Assembly (NCBI RefSeq): GCF_009712035.1 | Contig: NZ_VILB01000008.1 | Coordinates: 40,932 to 104,931, forward strand | Direction of reading: 5' to 3' | Length of the DNA stretch: 64,000 bases | From: Anabaena sp. UHCC 0187 | GTDB lineage: Bacteria; Cyanobacteriota; Cyanobacteriia; Cyanobacteriales; Nostocaceae | Shown: positions 8,240 through 16,900 of the stretch, piece by piece | Position numbering within the stretch: position 1 is the stretch's first letter | How the letters are laid out: every line of letters starts with the position of its first letter | Made by a program: the position numbers and the translations under genes | Notes under the pieces: generated by a model | Database searches by the model: none | Told to the model about the DNA's origin: nothing | Seen by the model: only the letters and a program-made list of their open reading frames with translations

Positions 8240-9805
8240 TTACTTTATAGGCTCGATAACTGCTCTTAAACCTTTGCTATTGAAAGAGTTAACCATTTCA
8301 CTAGCACTTTCCTGACTGCTAAAGATTCCCACTTGCATCACCTTGCGGCCTTGCCAAACTTTAGAAAAAGCATCAGTAACTAGAGAACTGACTAAATTCT
8401 GTTGCTGTTGATTTGCAACTAGCACTAGCACGCGATAACGGGAATTTTTATTAGTAGCTGAATAATTTTGAGGGGCTGAATTCTGAATATTTGCCCCTGT
8501 TGCGGCTTGAGGAGCGACAAATTCAATAGCACCTGAGTCAAGTCGCACATAATTAAACTGTGGTAAATCAGACTGATTATTTGGTAATTGTGGCGGTTGA
8601 CTGGAATTAGGAATGGTTCTAATTTTTAAAGGTGTTAGAGTTCTTTGATTAGGAAAATTGGAAACTGTGGGGGTAGAAAAGGTTATTGGTGTATTCCCCG
8701 AAATTTCTCTTGATAAAGAGTTAGAACCAGAATTTTGGGCTGTAGATGCGGTTATGCCTTGAAGATCCACCTTACCGCTGATGCGATTGCTAACTAAATT
8801 GTTTCCAGGGGCAGAAATTAGCAACTTAGCACTTTGGGCGTTGATATCATAACGACCATTATTCCGAAATACATTCTTCCCTGGGTCATAACTACTACCT
8901 AAATCTGGTCTAGCTTGGGCAATTATTACTAAACCATCTTCTTTGTTACCTTGAATAAAATTATTCCTGAACATGGGTGTAGCATTTGCTTGGACAATAA
9001 TACCCGATCTATTGTCCTGAATTTGGTTAGCTACTACCACCGGAGACGAATTTTGAGCAACATTAATCCCAAAACCAGTTTCTTGAAAAATATTTTCTCT
9101 GATTTCGGGGCGAGCATTACCAGAAATAGTTATGCCATTAGCACCATTGCGAATAAAATAATTTTTGCTAATGCTAGGTGTAGCATCACCAGTGACAGCA
9201 ATTCCATCTTGGGTACTATTAGTAAAGGTATTGTCTCGAACTACAATATTGCTAGATTCAATCCACAATCCATAACCCCGACTATTAGAGTTAGTAATGG
9301 TGACACCACTTAAACTAGCTTGGTTAGCACCGACAATGGCGACGTTTTGACCACCAAACCTGCGACTGAGGTATTCACCACCACCAATAATTGTTACGGT
9401 TTTGCCTTTATTGTTAATATCGCCTTGAATCGCTACCCCTGGTTTTAAAATTAAAGGAAATACTTCTCCAGTTTTGGCACTATATGTACCAGGAGAGAGG
9501 ATAATTAAACTGTTAGACTGTGATGCTTCTAAGGCTTGAGTAATTGTTTGCCAAGGTGCGCTTTCACTCCCATTACCTGTTTTGTCATTTCCCATACTTG
9601 GGTTGACAAATGATTGGTTAACCTGAGAGATTGTTTTTTCACCTGGAAATAGCTGTTCTATTCCTGTAGGCACTTGAGCAAAGACACTACTTGCGCTTGT
9701 CATTAAGAGTGTTGTACTCGTCATTCCTAAACTAATAGTTAAACTCAAAATTGAGAAACTCAGGGAATTATGCAGGGTGTTCACAGATTTTTGGGGAATT
9801 ATCAT
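8240..9805 (-). CDS. Exported DUF1565 beta-helix protein with C-terminal SPOR-like domain
   Basis: A 521-residue protein. A signal peptide is visible (hydrophobic region ending ASSVFAQ, about residue 44). Residues about 65-345 are a DUF1565/right-handed beta-helix with repeated N-x-F/I-x-x-N coils. Residues 345-455 are low-complexity Ser/Asn/Gln/Pro-rich linker. The last 70 residues, with YRVLVLVAN and VMQVGIFSSQESASEMV, look like a SPOR domain, which binds glycan strands of peptidoglycan lacking stem peptides. A periplasmic, wall-bound role is inferred. It is a paralogue of the 5200-7287 product in the helix part but carries a different anchor. Confidence 0.78.
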   Translation of the reverse strand: MIIPQKSVNTLHNSLSFSILSLTISLGMTSTTLLMTSASSVFAQVPTGIEQLFPGEKTISQVNQSFVNPSMGNDKTGNGSESAPWQTITQALEASQSNSLIILSPGTYSAKTGEVFPLILKPGVAIQGDINNKGKTVTIIGGGEYLSRRFGGQNVAIVGANQASLSGVTITNSNSRGYGLWIESSNIVVRDNTFTNSTQDGIAVTGDATPSISKNYFIRNGANGITISGNARPEIRENIFQETGFGINVAQNSSPVVVANQIQDNRSGIIVQANATPMFRNNFIQGNKEDGLVIIAQARPDLGSSYDPGKNVFRNNGRYDINAQSAKLLISAPGNNLVSNRISGKVDLQGITASTAQNSGSNSLSREISGNTPITFSTPTVSNFPNQRTLTPLKIRTIPNSSQPPQLPNNQSDLPQFNYVRLDSGAIEFVAPQAATGANIQNSAPQNYSATNKNSRYRVLVLVANQQQQNLVSSLVTDAFSKVWQGRKVMQVGIFSSQESASEMVNSFNSKGLRAVIEPIK

Positions 9806-10008
9806 TGTTTATAGAACTCCTGAAAATATCTAGCAGGAAGATTGACAGTCTTTTTTTCTATGACTTTGATTATCACTGTATATCAACTGCTGCCAGACAA
9901 CTGCTATACAATCAATTTTTATACTGTCCAACAGTAGTATGTTCACGATGTTACTCGTACCTTGACAAATTGACCACAATTAGTTAGCAATTATTTAATA
10001 ATCAAAAT

Positions 10009-11097
10009 ATGAATCAGGCTGGCTATTACGATGCAAGCATTAAAAATGGGGTTTTTGTAATGGTTTCAGCCCATAGTCACACACAACAAACTGTTTATCG
10101 CATTTTAGATGCGAACTTGGATCGCGCTCGTGAGGGTTTGCGAATTATTGAAGAATGGTGCCGATTTGGTTTAAATAATGCCCAGTTTTCAGGTATATGT
10201 AAACACTTGCGTCAAGAGTTGGGCGCTTGGCATACGGCTGAAATCCGCGCAGCCCGCGATACACCAGGTGATCCGGGAACTGATTTAAGTCACCCCCAAG
10301 AGGAACAACGGGCTGATATTACATCTCTATTACAGGCTAATTTTTGCCGTGTGCAAGAAGCATTGCGCGTATTAGAAGAATATGGCAAGCTTTATCATGG
10401 GAATATGGGAGCGGCTTGTAAACAAATGCGTTATCAGGTTTATACCCTGGAAAGTAATTTGATGGGTTATCAGCGTCATCAGTTATTATGGCGATCGCAT
10501 TTATATCTGGTAACATCTCCCGCAGATAACTTATTCGCAATTGTGGAAGCTGCCCTTCAAGGTGGATTAACTCTGTTACAGTATCGGGAAAAGACGGCTG
10601 ATGATTCGGTACGTTTAGAACGGGCTATGCAGCTACGGCAGTTATGTCACCATTATGGTGCTTTATTCATTATTAATGATCGGGTAGATTTAGCTTTAGC
10701 TGTGGATGCTGATGGTGTGCATTTGGGACAACAAGATATACCTATTGCTGTAGCGCGTCAATTACTAGGACATCAACGCATTATTGGCCGCTCTACCACA
10801 AATCCTCAAGAAATGCAAGGGGCAATTGCCGAAGGTGCGGACTATATTGGTGTGGGGCCTGTGTATGAAACACCAACTAAAGTAGGTAAAGCCGCAGCGG
10901 GTTTAGAGTATGTGAAGTATGTTTCCCAAAATTGTCAAATTCCCTGGTTTGCAATTGGGGGAATAGATATGAGTAATTTGAATGATGTCATGAATGCGGG
11001 AGCGCAACGGGTGGCTGTAGTGCGATCGCTGATCGAATCAGATCAACCTACATTGGCAACTCAGTATTTTCTTTCGCAACTGCACCGAATTAAATAA
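10009..11097 (+). CDS. thiE: Thiamine-phosphate synthase, long cyanobacterial form
   Basis: A 362-residue protein with two parts. The N-terminal part (about 25-150, YRILDANLDRAREGLRIIEEWCRFG) is the extra ThiD2-like domain seen in cyanobacterial ThiE. The C-terminal part (about 163-360) is a ThiE TIM barrel, with LLQYREK, DRVDLALAVDADGVHLGQ, GRSTTN, GADYIGVGPVYETPTK and AIGGID. ThiE joins the pyrimidine and thiazole phosphates to make thiamine phosphate in the cytoplasm. An internal ATG at 10060 has a G-rich stretch about ten bases upstream and could be the true start. thiS lies about 640 bases downstream with one small gene between. Confidence 0.93.
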   Translation: MNQAGYYDASIKNGVFVMVSAHSHTQQTVYRILDANLDRAREGLRIIEEWCRFGLNNAQFSGICKHLRQELGAWHTAEIRAARDTPGDPGTDLSHPQEEQRADITSLLQANFCRVQEALRVLEEYGKLYHGNMGAACKQMRYQVYTLESNLMGYQRHQLLWRSHLYLVTSPADNLFAIVEAALQGGLTLLQYREKTADDSVRLERAMQLRQLCHHYGALFIINDRVDLALAVDADGVHLGQQDIPIAVARQLLGHQRIIGRSTTNPQEMQGAIAEGADYIGVGPVYETPTKVGKAAAGLEYVKYVSQNCQIPWFAIGGIDMSNLNDVMNAGAQRVAVVRSLIESDQPTLATQYFLSQLHRIK

Positions 11098-11103
11098 TTC
11101 AGG

Positions 11104-11162
11104 AATATTGACAGTAATTATAGTGGGTTAATTTCACCCACCTTGCTGTGTTTGTCAATATT
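11104..11162 (+). terminator. Nested inverted repeat after thiE
   Basis: A perfect 10-bp inverted repeat (AATATTGACA at 11104-11113, TGTCAATATT at 11153-11162) encloses a smaller hairpin, GTGGGT/ACCCAC at 11123-11141. It starts seven bases after the thiE stop. It could terminate thiE transcription or be a small mobile-repeat remnant. Confidence 0.45.
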
Positions 11163-11233
11163 GTGATTTAGTCTATGGCTTTTATTGCTTCTAAATTAAT
11201 TGGAAAAGTATTATATTCCCCTGTACATAATAG

Positions 11234-11259
11234 CCCCCTCCTCGCTTGCGGGGAGGGGG
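11234..11259. repeat. Strong GC-rich hairpin, dispersed cyanobacterial repeat type
   Basis: CCCCCTCC... pairs with ...GGAGGGGG across a short CTTG loop, giving an 11-bp stem in otherwise AT-rich DNA. It is followed by GGGGGTGGGG. This type of C/G-run palindrome is common between cyanobacterial genes. Confidence 0.6.
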
Positions 11260-11357
11260 TTGGGGGTGGGGTTCTTGTATTTCACTCAATCAAGAACCGC
11301 TATATTAAGATATAATTATTTTGATCATCCCCTACCTAAAAACTTGAACTTCAAACT

Positions 11358-11558
11358 ATGAAAATAAAAGTCATTATTCACAAAGAAGAAGTAGGTTATT
11401 GGGCAGAAGTTCCTGCTATTCCCGGTTGTGCTACCCAGGGAGATACTTTTGAAGAATTACTACAAAATATATATGAAGCCGTTGAGGGTTGTTTACTCGT
11501 TGATGTTGATTCATTAGAACTGGATGAATCTGCTCAAATATTAGAAATTGCCGTATGA
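11358..11558 (+). CDS. HicB-like antitoxin-fold protein (orphan)
   Basis: A 66-residue protein with the HicB fold pattern: MKIKVIIHKEEVGYWAEVPAI, a Gly-Cys turn (PGCATQGDTFEEL), and a helix ELLQNIYEAVEGCL. HicB proteins usually neutralise the RNase toxin HicA, but no hicA-like reading frame is seen on either side. It has no C-terminal DNA-binding domain. It sits between thiE and thiS, so it may be co-transcribed with thiamine genes. Toxin-antitoxin function is therefore doubtful; a stand-alone HicB-like protein is more likely. Confidence 0.75.
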   Translation: MKIKVIIHKEEVGYWAEVPAIPGCATQGDTFEELLQNIYEAVEGCLLVDVDSLELDESAQILEIAV

Positions 11559-11739
11559 AATCAATTTCAGGGAAATAAATCAATATCAATTCGTAAATAT
11601 TAGAAATAGATTTAAACAATGTACAATTGATAATTGGTGATCAAATCTCTATTTCATCCTATTTATCCTTTAATCGGTGGACATCCTGATTCTGACTAGA
11701 TTATTATTTTTATAACTCTTAAATTCAAACTTTTTCTCC

Positions 11740-11952
11740 ATGTCCAATCAAATTCATCTCCAAGTCAATGGAGAAACGCGCAATTGTATATCCCCAACTG
11801 CTTTACCCGAATTACTGCAACAGTTGGGTTTTAATCTGCGCTTAATAGCAGTAGAATACAACGGTGAAATATTACATCGTCAATTTTGGACTGAAACTCA
11901 AATCAAAAATGGCGATCGCTTGGAAGTAGTCACCATAGTTGGTGGTGGTTAA
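11740..11952 (+). CDS. thiS: Sulfur carrier protein ThiS
   Basis: A 70-residue beta-grasp (ubiquitin-like) protein, MSNQIHLQVNGETRN..., ending VVTIVGGG. The C-terminal Gly-Gly is the site that is adenylated and thiocarboxylated to deliver sulfur for the thiazole ring of thiamine. Length is normal for ThiS. It is downstream of thiE. Its stop codon overlaps the stop of the convergent glycosyltransferase gene. Confidence 0.92.
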   Translation: MSNQIHLQVNGETRNCISPTALPELLQQLGFNLRLIAVEYNGEILHRQFWTETQIKNGDRLEVVTIVGGG

Positions 11953-13184
11953 TTTAACAAACAAGAATAGCAAGATTCAGGACTATATAACCAGCGATGA
12001 TAGGTTTTCCGTTTCGCTAATTCCTTACCTTGACGGCCGAGTTTTTCCCGAAGCTGTGAATCTTGACACAAACGCTTAAAAGTTTGCAACATCTCATAAC
12101 CAGAATCGGGATTTACCAACAGGCCATTTTCTTCATGATGAACCGCATCTAAAACACTACCTAAGCGAGAAGCAATTACAGGTTTACCAAAATAACCAGC
12201 TTCTAAATAAACTACACCAAAATTATCTATGGTTTTATCTTCATGATTATCTGAATTTAACATCGCAAAAATATCACAAGCTGCATAATAACCGGCTAAA
12301 TCCCTTTCTGGGACATACCCTGCAAAATGTACTCGTTTATCTATTCGCAACCTTTCCGCTTGGGATTTTAGCTGGTTTTCACAAACTCCTGTACCGCAAA
12401 TAATGCAATGAACATCTACACCAAAATTTAGCAATACGGGAATATTATCTATTACCCGATCAAAGTTTTTATATTTAACCAAATTCCCCACAGAGAGAAT
12501 AACTATCGCTGTTTCCGGAATATTGTAAGTTTGACGAATACGATTACGTAAATCATCAATATGACTAAAACTAGTAGGATTACCAAATCTTTCTGGTCTC
12601 ACAACTGGGTTAATCACATGAGTTGGAGTATCTAACCGAAAAGTATTTCTTAAAGAATTGCGAATATAAGAACTATTACAAACAATTCCATCAGCGCGTT
12701 TGAGAGTTAATTTTAATAGCCATTTCCACAAAGGGTTACTAGCTGTACGGACTAAATCATTATCATGTAAATAGATAAAAAAGCGAATTGGTAAAATGTA
12801 ACTGAGTAACAACAACGCCGGAAAATCATAACCATGACACCATTCAATGTAGCGGTAATGATAGCGAAAATATAATTTAATAGCTAATAAAAAAGCAGCA
12901 ATAATATTAAAGCCAGATTGGATTATATTTCCTAACCAGTTATCACACCAAGCTGGAAAATTAAACCAACGATAAACCGGAAATTGCTGGGATTGATCAA
13001 ATTTTTTATCTCCAGCACAACCACCAGCGAGAACAATTACCCGATCTGGATCTTGTAAACAACGATTATAGACATATTCACCAATTACAGCTTCTTTTGG
13101 GCGAAATATTCGGGAAATAACCAGGATATCTGGAGAAGCCGTTTTATCTCTAATTTGTGACCCTAGTTGTGATATATTTTCCAT
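11949..13184 (-). CDS. Glycosyltransferase family 4 protein
   Basis: A 411-residue GT-B type glycosyltransferase. The N-terminal half has ISRIFRPKEAVIGEY and a hydrophobic segment around residues 90-110 and 125-140 that may touch the membrane. The C-terminal GT1/GT4 donor domain starts near VILSVGNLVKYKNFDRVI, continues with VHFAGYVPERDLAGYYAACDIFAML and has the acidic FGVVYLEAGYFGKPVIAS motif (E-x7-E type, here with Glu in YLEAG). It probably transfers a sugar from a nucleotide donor to a lipid or polysaccharide. It stands alone, so the product is unknown. Confidence 0.85.
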   Translation of the reverse strand: MENISQLGSQIRDKTASPDILVISRIFRPKEAVIGEYVYNRCLQDPDRVIVLAGGCAGDKKFDQSQQFPVYRWFNFPAWCDNWLGNIIQSGFNIIAAFLLAIKLYFRYHYRYIEWCHGYDFPALLLLSYILPIRFFIYLHDNDLVRTASNPLWKWLLKLTLKRADGIVCNSSYIRNSLRNTFRLDTPTHVINPVVRPERFGNPTSFSHIDDLRNRIRQTYNIPETAIVILSVGNLVKYKNFDRVIDNIPVLLNFGVDVHCIICGTGVCENQLKSQAERLRIDKRVHFAGYVPERDLAGYYAACDIFAMLNSDNHEDKTIDNFGVVYLEAGYFGKPVIASRLGSVLDAVHHEENGLLVNPDSGYEMLQTFKRLCQDSQLREKLGRQGKELAKRKTYHRWLYSPESCYSCLLN

Positions 13185-14509
13185 AATTAAGCTTGATAAA
13201 TTAACTGGAATTAGGGCATTATCTTCAATTGAATTGATTATTTACTGCTAAATAGCAAAGTAAATATATTGCCAAAACTATCCAATCTAAATGGCAATTT
13301 CAAAAAATTAGTAATCAGAAAAAATGAAATAATCATTTGCATTAATAGAGGTATAGTCCAGACAAATCCGACAACAGATAAAACAGAAGAGATATATAAA
13401 TAGAGGTTGTCGAATTCTGCTGATTTAGAGAAAATTATTAAGTTCTAACTCCAAAAATTAGGTTTTGACATTTTTGTTAACAGATAAAACTTGCACTTTT
13501 CACTTAATGCCCAGAAGATGATTTATATGTGTAACACCTGGCTAACAAAACTATAAATTTATCACCAATTTCGCTGCCAATTATTGTTTAATTTGCCCAG
13601 GTTTATCAATGCTGGATAAGTTATCTGCATAATCAAAGATAGCTATGATTTATCACTGATACTCCCAAGAGATTACTCAGAAACTACTCGGAAAATTGTT
13701 AAATCTAACTATTTCCTCTAGAATACCGCAAATATTGTCTATTTTAGTGCCAAATCGCCAGAAAATATCGGTAATTTTGTAATCTGTGTCATAGCATTTA
13801 TTGCCAAATAATGATTTAATAACATCCATTATTTTTACCTTTGTTGCGTACATAATTTTCATCATTAATTAGGGTATCAATCATTGCATTTACCCCATGT
13901 TGAGTTTGAATACCCTGAGATGGTAATCATGGATATATTTGCCACATTACAGCTTATCCTAGAAACGAGTTTTTCAACCCGCTGCCATAGTTAATCAGTA
14001 GTAAGTGTAAAATTATTAATTGTCACTGCGCTTATATTACTGACGACTGATGAAAAATAAAACCCCCTAAGATATAGGTGCTAAATATTCCGTCTCTATC
14101 CGGAAAAAATCTGTTAGTAGCAAAATTAGTAATATAAAAAAACTCGTATCATTTAAAACAGGCTTATTCAGATGCTCAAAAAAATATTTAACAGTAGTAG
14201 GATTTACACTTAATAAATAAGTGCTGCCATCATCAGTAAGAATTATTACTGAGATTATTAATTAATCAATGATACAAATTACTTTTTTAGCCCCAACATT
14301 ATCAGTATGGCATTATTGAGCAATGGAAATAATTAATTGATTCCCAAGTTTTTTGATGGTAAGGATGTTTCCCAGTACGGTTATCAACGCCAGAAATCTC
14401 TCCCTATTTTCTCCCTAACCAAGATAAGAAGCGGTAGATTAGATATAGCGTCACTTCTTCAAAACAGGGGAAGTCATCATAAAAATACAGTTGTCACAAT
14501 AAATGTGTT
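13185..14509. other. 1.3-kb gene-free region
   Basis: AT-rich DNA between the glycosyltransferase start (minus) and the DUF1517 start (plus). Both promoters must be here. Short open frames on the minus strand (for example 13677-13865) have no ribosome site and no recognisable pattern. It may hold a decayed gene, but I cannot identify one. Confidence 0.45.
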
Positions 14510-15472
14510 ATGAGTAAAAAAATACAAGGATTCCTCAAACCCCTATTTAAAACCATCTTTGTCATTAGCTTAGTGCTAACTTTGGCTTTTAGTCATGCTA
14601 ATGATGCCTTAGCAGCCCGCAGTGGTGGCAGAATTGGTGGTGGTTCTTTTAGAATGCCTTCTAGTCGTACCTACACACCCCGGACAAATATGCCCAGCAG
14701 TGGCGGTTACTACGCTCCCTATGGTGGTGGTTTCGGATTTCCGTTTCTTTTGCCCTTATGGGGTTTTGGTGGCGGTTTTGGCGGGTTGTTTGGGATTTTG
14801 ATCTTTTTTGCTATGGCGAATTTTTTAGTCCAAACATTTCGCCGTGTTACCAGTGGAGAAACGGAAGAAGTCAGCTACAGTAGTAATCCTTCGGTTTCCG
14901 TTACTCGTTTACAAGTTGGTTTACTAGCCCAAGCCAGAGATTTACAACCCGAACTCAATCGGATTGCGGAAACTGCTGATACCAATAGCCCAACGGGAAG
15001 AAGCGAAGTTTTACAAGAAGCTAGTTTGGCTTTATTGCGTCACCCTGAATATTGGGTATATGCGGGTGGTGGAACTCAACAAGCAAAGTTAAATTCCGCA
15101 GAATCCCAATTTAATCGGTTATCTTTAGCCGAACGCAGTAAGTTTAGCGAAGAAACTCTTTCTAATGTCAATAATCAGTTAAAGGCTGTTCTCAGTCAGG
15201 AAGCTTTATCTGGTGAAGATAACCCGACTCGTTTGATTAGTGAAGGGCCAGGAGAATATATTATTGTCACTTTATTAGCAGCAACTTTGGGTAAATGTGA
15301 AATTCCCGCTATTAATAATGCTGATGATTTACGCCAAGCTTTACGTCAAATTGGTAGTCTTGGTGGTGAACAACTTTTAGCAATTGAAGTTTTGTGGACT
15401 CCCCAAGCTGAAGGGGATACTCTAACATCAGATGATTTGTTTGCTGAATATCCTGATTTGAAATTGGTTTAA
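14510..15472 (+). CDS. DUF1517 membrane protein
   Basis: A 320-residue protein. Residues 1-35 are a signal peptide or signal anchor ending DALAARS. Residues 36-75 are Gly/Ser/Arg-rich. A hydrophobic, Gly/Phe-rich stretch with one membrane segment (about 88-110, GLFGILIFFAMANFLV) follows. Residues 115-320 are the DUF1517 soluble domain, with VSVTRLQVGLLAQARDLQ, PGEYIIVTLLAATLG and the ending DDLFAEYPDLKLV. The family is found in cyanobacteria and chloroplasts. The function is unknown. A soluble paralogue lacking the membrane part is encoded at 59590-60171. Confidence 0.85.
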   Translation: MSKKIQGFLKPLFKTIFVISLVLTLAFSHANDALAARSGGRIGGGSFRMPSSRTYTPRTNMPSSGGYYAPYGGGFGFPFLLPLWGFGGGFGGLFGILIFFAMANFLVQTFRRVTSGETEEVSYSSNPSVSVTRLQVGLLAQARDLQPELNRIAETADTNSPTGRSEVLQEASLALLRHPEYWVYAGGGTQQAKLNSAESQFNRLSLAERSKFSEETLSNVNNQLKAVLSQEALSGEDNPTRLISEGPGEYIIVTLLAATLGKCEIPAINNADDLRQALRQIGSLGGEQLLAIEVLWTPQAEGDTLTSDDLFAEYPDLKLV

Positions 15473-15586
15473 TTGAGGTTTAGGGCTGAAAACAGTTAGA
15501 AGTGACTTGTAATCGAGAATTGCGACATTCGTTTTAAGATTATCTATGTCACAATTGAGGAAACTACCATTTATAATCCTACTGCT

Positions 15587-15757
15587 GTGCAAGCCCTAAC
15601 CTGTCTCAGGGTTTGTGAGATGCTGTCTAACCGCCTTCTAGACATCCACTTGATTCGATTTGACGAAATTGAGCGATATGTATATATTCTGGCAGGTGAT
15701 GAAATGGAAATTCTAATCTTCCCTGAAGGAAATTGGAGGTTTAATAATGAAACCTAA
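15587..15757 (+). CDS. Small DUF6888-like protein (start uncertain)
   Basis: A 57-codon frame beginning at GTG 15587 and ending at TAA 15757. It encodes ALTCLRVCEMLSNRLLDIHL, then IRFDEIERYVYILAGDEMEI and LIFPEGNWRF, a pattern I associate with the short cyanobacterial DUF6888 family. The frame is open upstream to about 15515 without ATG, GTG or TTG, so the N-terminus is uncertain and may be damaged. It overlaps the start of the DUF6887-like gene at 15747 by 11 bases, a coupling expected for this pair. Confidence 0.5.
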   Translation: MQALTCLRVCEMLSNRLLDIHLIRFDEIERYVYILAGDEMEILIFPEGNWRFNNET

Positions 15758-15983
15758 TTTTGCTCAAATGTCGAGGTCTGAGTTGAAAGACTATGTACGT
15801 AGACATCCCAGTGATTGGGAGGCTTTGAATATTCTAGTGAGTAGTCGTACTCCTGATTCAGAAGCTACATGGTATGCGCCAATGGTGACAGCAGAAGGTA
15901 TACCAATAGAAGAGAATGTCCGGTTAGCGGAACAAGCTATTCAGGAACGAATTACCTTAGAGAACAAAAAAAGAGTCCATTAG
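15747..15983 (+). CDS. Small DUF6887-like protein
   Basis: A 78-residue protein, MKPNFAQMSRSELKDYVRRH..., with a strong GGAGG ribosome site nine bases upstream. The N-terminal FAQMSRSELKDYV pattern (a short helix with conserved Leu and Tyr) is typical of small cyanobacterial DUF6887 proteins. These are commonly paired with a DUF6888 gene, and the preceding frame fits that. The function is unknown. A toxin-antitoxin or regulatory role would be speculation. Confidence 0.6.
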   Translation: MKPNFAQMSRSELKDYVRRHPSDWEALNILVSSRTPDSEATWYAPMVTAEGIPIEENVRLAEQAIQERITLENKKRVH

Positions 15984-16064
15984 GAGTATAAAAGATTTCA
16001 AACTCTTACTCTCTGTGACTCTGCGCCTCTGCGTGTTAGCGAAGCGGGGCGAAGCCCAACAAAC

Positions 16065-16838
16065 TCATTTAGGAAACTGTCCTTCGCGCACTTCCACAGC
16101 GTAATCTTGGACAGCTTTGGTAATTGTTTCTCGTAAATTTGTATAAACCTTGGCGAATGGTGGTTGTTTTTCCGAAAGTCCGAGAATGTCAGAAGTGACT
16201 AATACTTGACCATCACAGCTAGAACCTGCACCAATTCCAATAGTAGGAATATGGAGTTTTTGTGTAATTTGCAGGGCTAGTTTTGTAGGAATATGTTCTA
16301 ATACTATCGCAAAAACCCCAGCTTGTTCGAGAGCGATCGCTTCGTTAAAAATTCTCTCTCCTGCTTCCTGGGTTTTTCCCTGTTGTCGCAACCCTAATTG
16401 ATGGATTGATTGGGGTGTTAATCCCACATGACCCATAACCGGAATTCCAGATTGCACTAATCGGGCAATAGTTTCCACCATTGCGGGATAGCCACCTTCT
16501 AATTTTACCGCTTGCGCTCCTGTTTCTTTCAACACCCTGCCGGCGGAGTGCATGGCTTGGGAGATGCTTTCTTGATAGGTCAAAAATGGTAAATCAACTA
16601 CCATTAAAGCATTTTTGACACCACGCCGCACAGCTTTAGCATGATGAATCATTTCATCTAAAGTTATGGGTAAAGTAGTTTCATAACCAAGGATGACGGC
16701 AAGAGAATCACCAACTAAGATCAAGTCTACACCAGCTATATCTAAAAGTTGAGCGATCGCATAATCCCAGGCAGTTAACGCAACAATCGCCCGTTCCTGT
16801 TGTTTCCATTGAGTTAATTGTTGGGTAGTAACTGCCAT
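16065..16838 (-). CDS. panB: 3-methyl-2-oxobutanoate hydroxymethyltransferase (PanB)
   Basis: A 257-residue TIM-barrel enzyme that transfers a hydroxymethyl group from methylene-tetrahydrofolate to alpha-ketoisovalerate, the first step to pantothenate. I chose ATG 16838 ([12 protein letters not shown]) because the nine extra residues from ATG 16865 are encoded by a tandem repeat. Family motifs are [43 protein letters not shown], a catalytic Glu in KLEGGYP, and [15 protein letters not shown]. The 3' end is preceded by a dispersed repeat. panC is not in the window. Confidence 0.95.
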   Translation of the reverse strand: MAVTTQQLTQWKQQERAIVALTAWDYAIAQLLDIAGVDLILVGDSLAVILGYETTLPITLDEMIHHAKAVRRGVKNALMVVDLPFLTYQESISQAMHSAGRVLKETGAQAVKLEGGYPAMVETIARLVQSGIPVMGHVGLTPQSIHQLGLRQQGKTQEAGERIFNEAIALEQAGVFAIVLEHIPTKLALQITQKLHIPTIGIGAGSSCDGQVLVTSDILGLSEKQPPFAKVYTNLRETITKAVQDYAVEVREGQFPK

Positions 16839-16840
16839 AA

Positions 16841-16896
16841 ATAATTGATAATTGATAATTGTCAATTGTTAATTGTCAATTGATAATTGTCAATTA
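16841..16896. repeat. Tandem AATTGATAATTGTC-type repeat upstream of panB
   Basis: Several near-identical copies of ATAATTGTCAATTG-like units in direct and inverted orientation occupy the space between panB and the propeller gene, so strong local hairpins are possible. Confidence 0.7.
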
Positions 16897-16900
16897 TTCC

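Noticed and set aside
8005..8250. Open frame rich in Arg, Lys and Glu
   Set aside because: It is produced by the purine-only tandem repeat and overlaps the end of a real gene in another frame.
9751..9987. 78-codon frame across the start of the SPOR/DUF1565 gene
   Set aside because: Overlaps a well-supported gene start and promoter region and has no family features.
9806..10008. TPP riboswitch before thiE
   Set aside because: No THI-box elements were recognised; in cyanobacteria this riboswitch is expected at thiC.
13677..13865. 62-codon frame in the large gap
   Set aside because: AT-rich composition, no ribosome site and no recognisable family.
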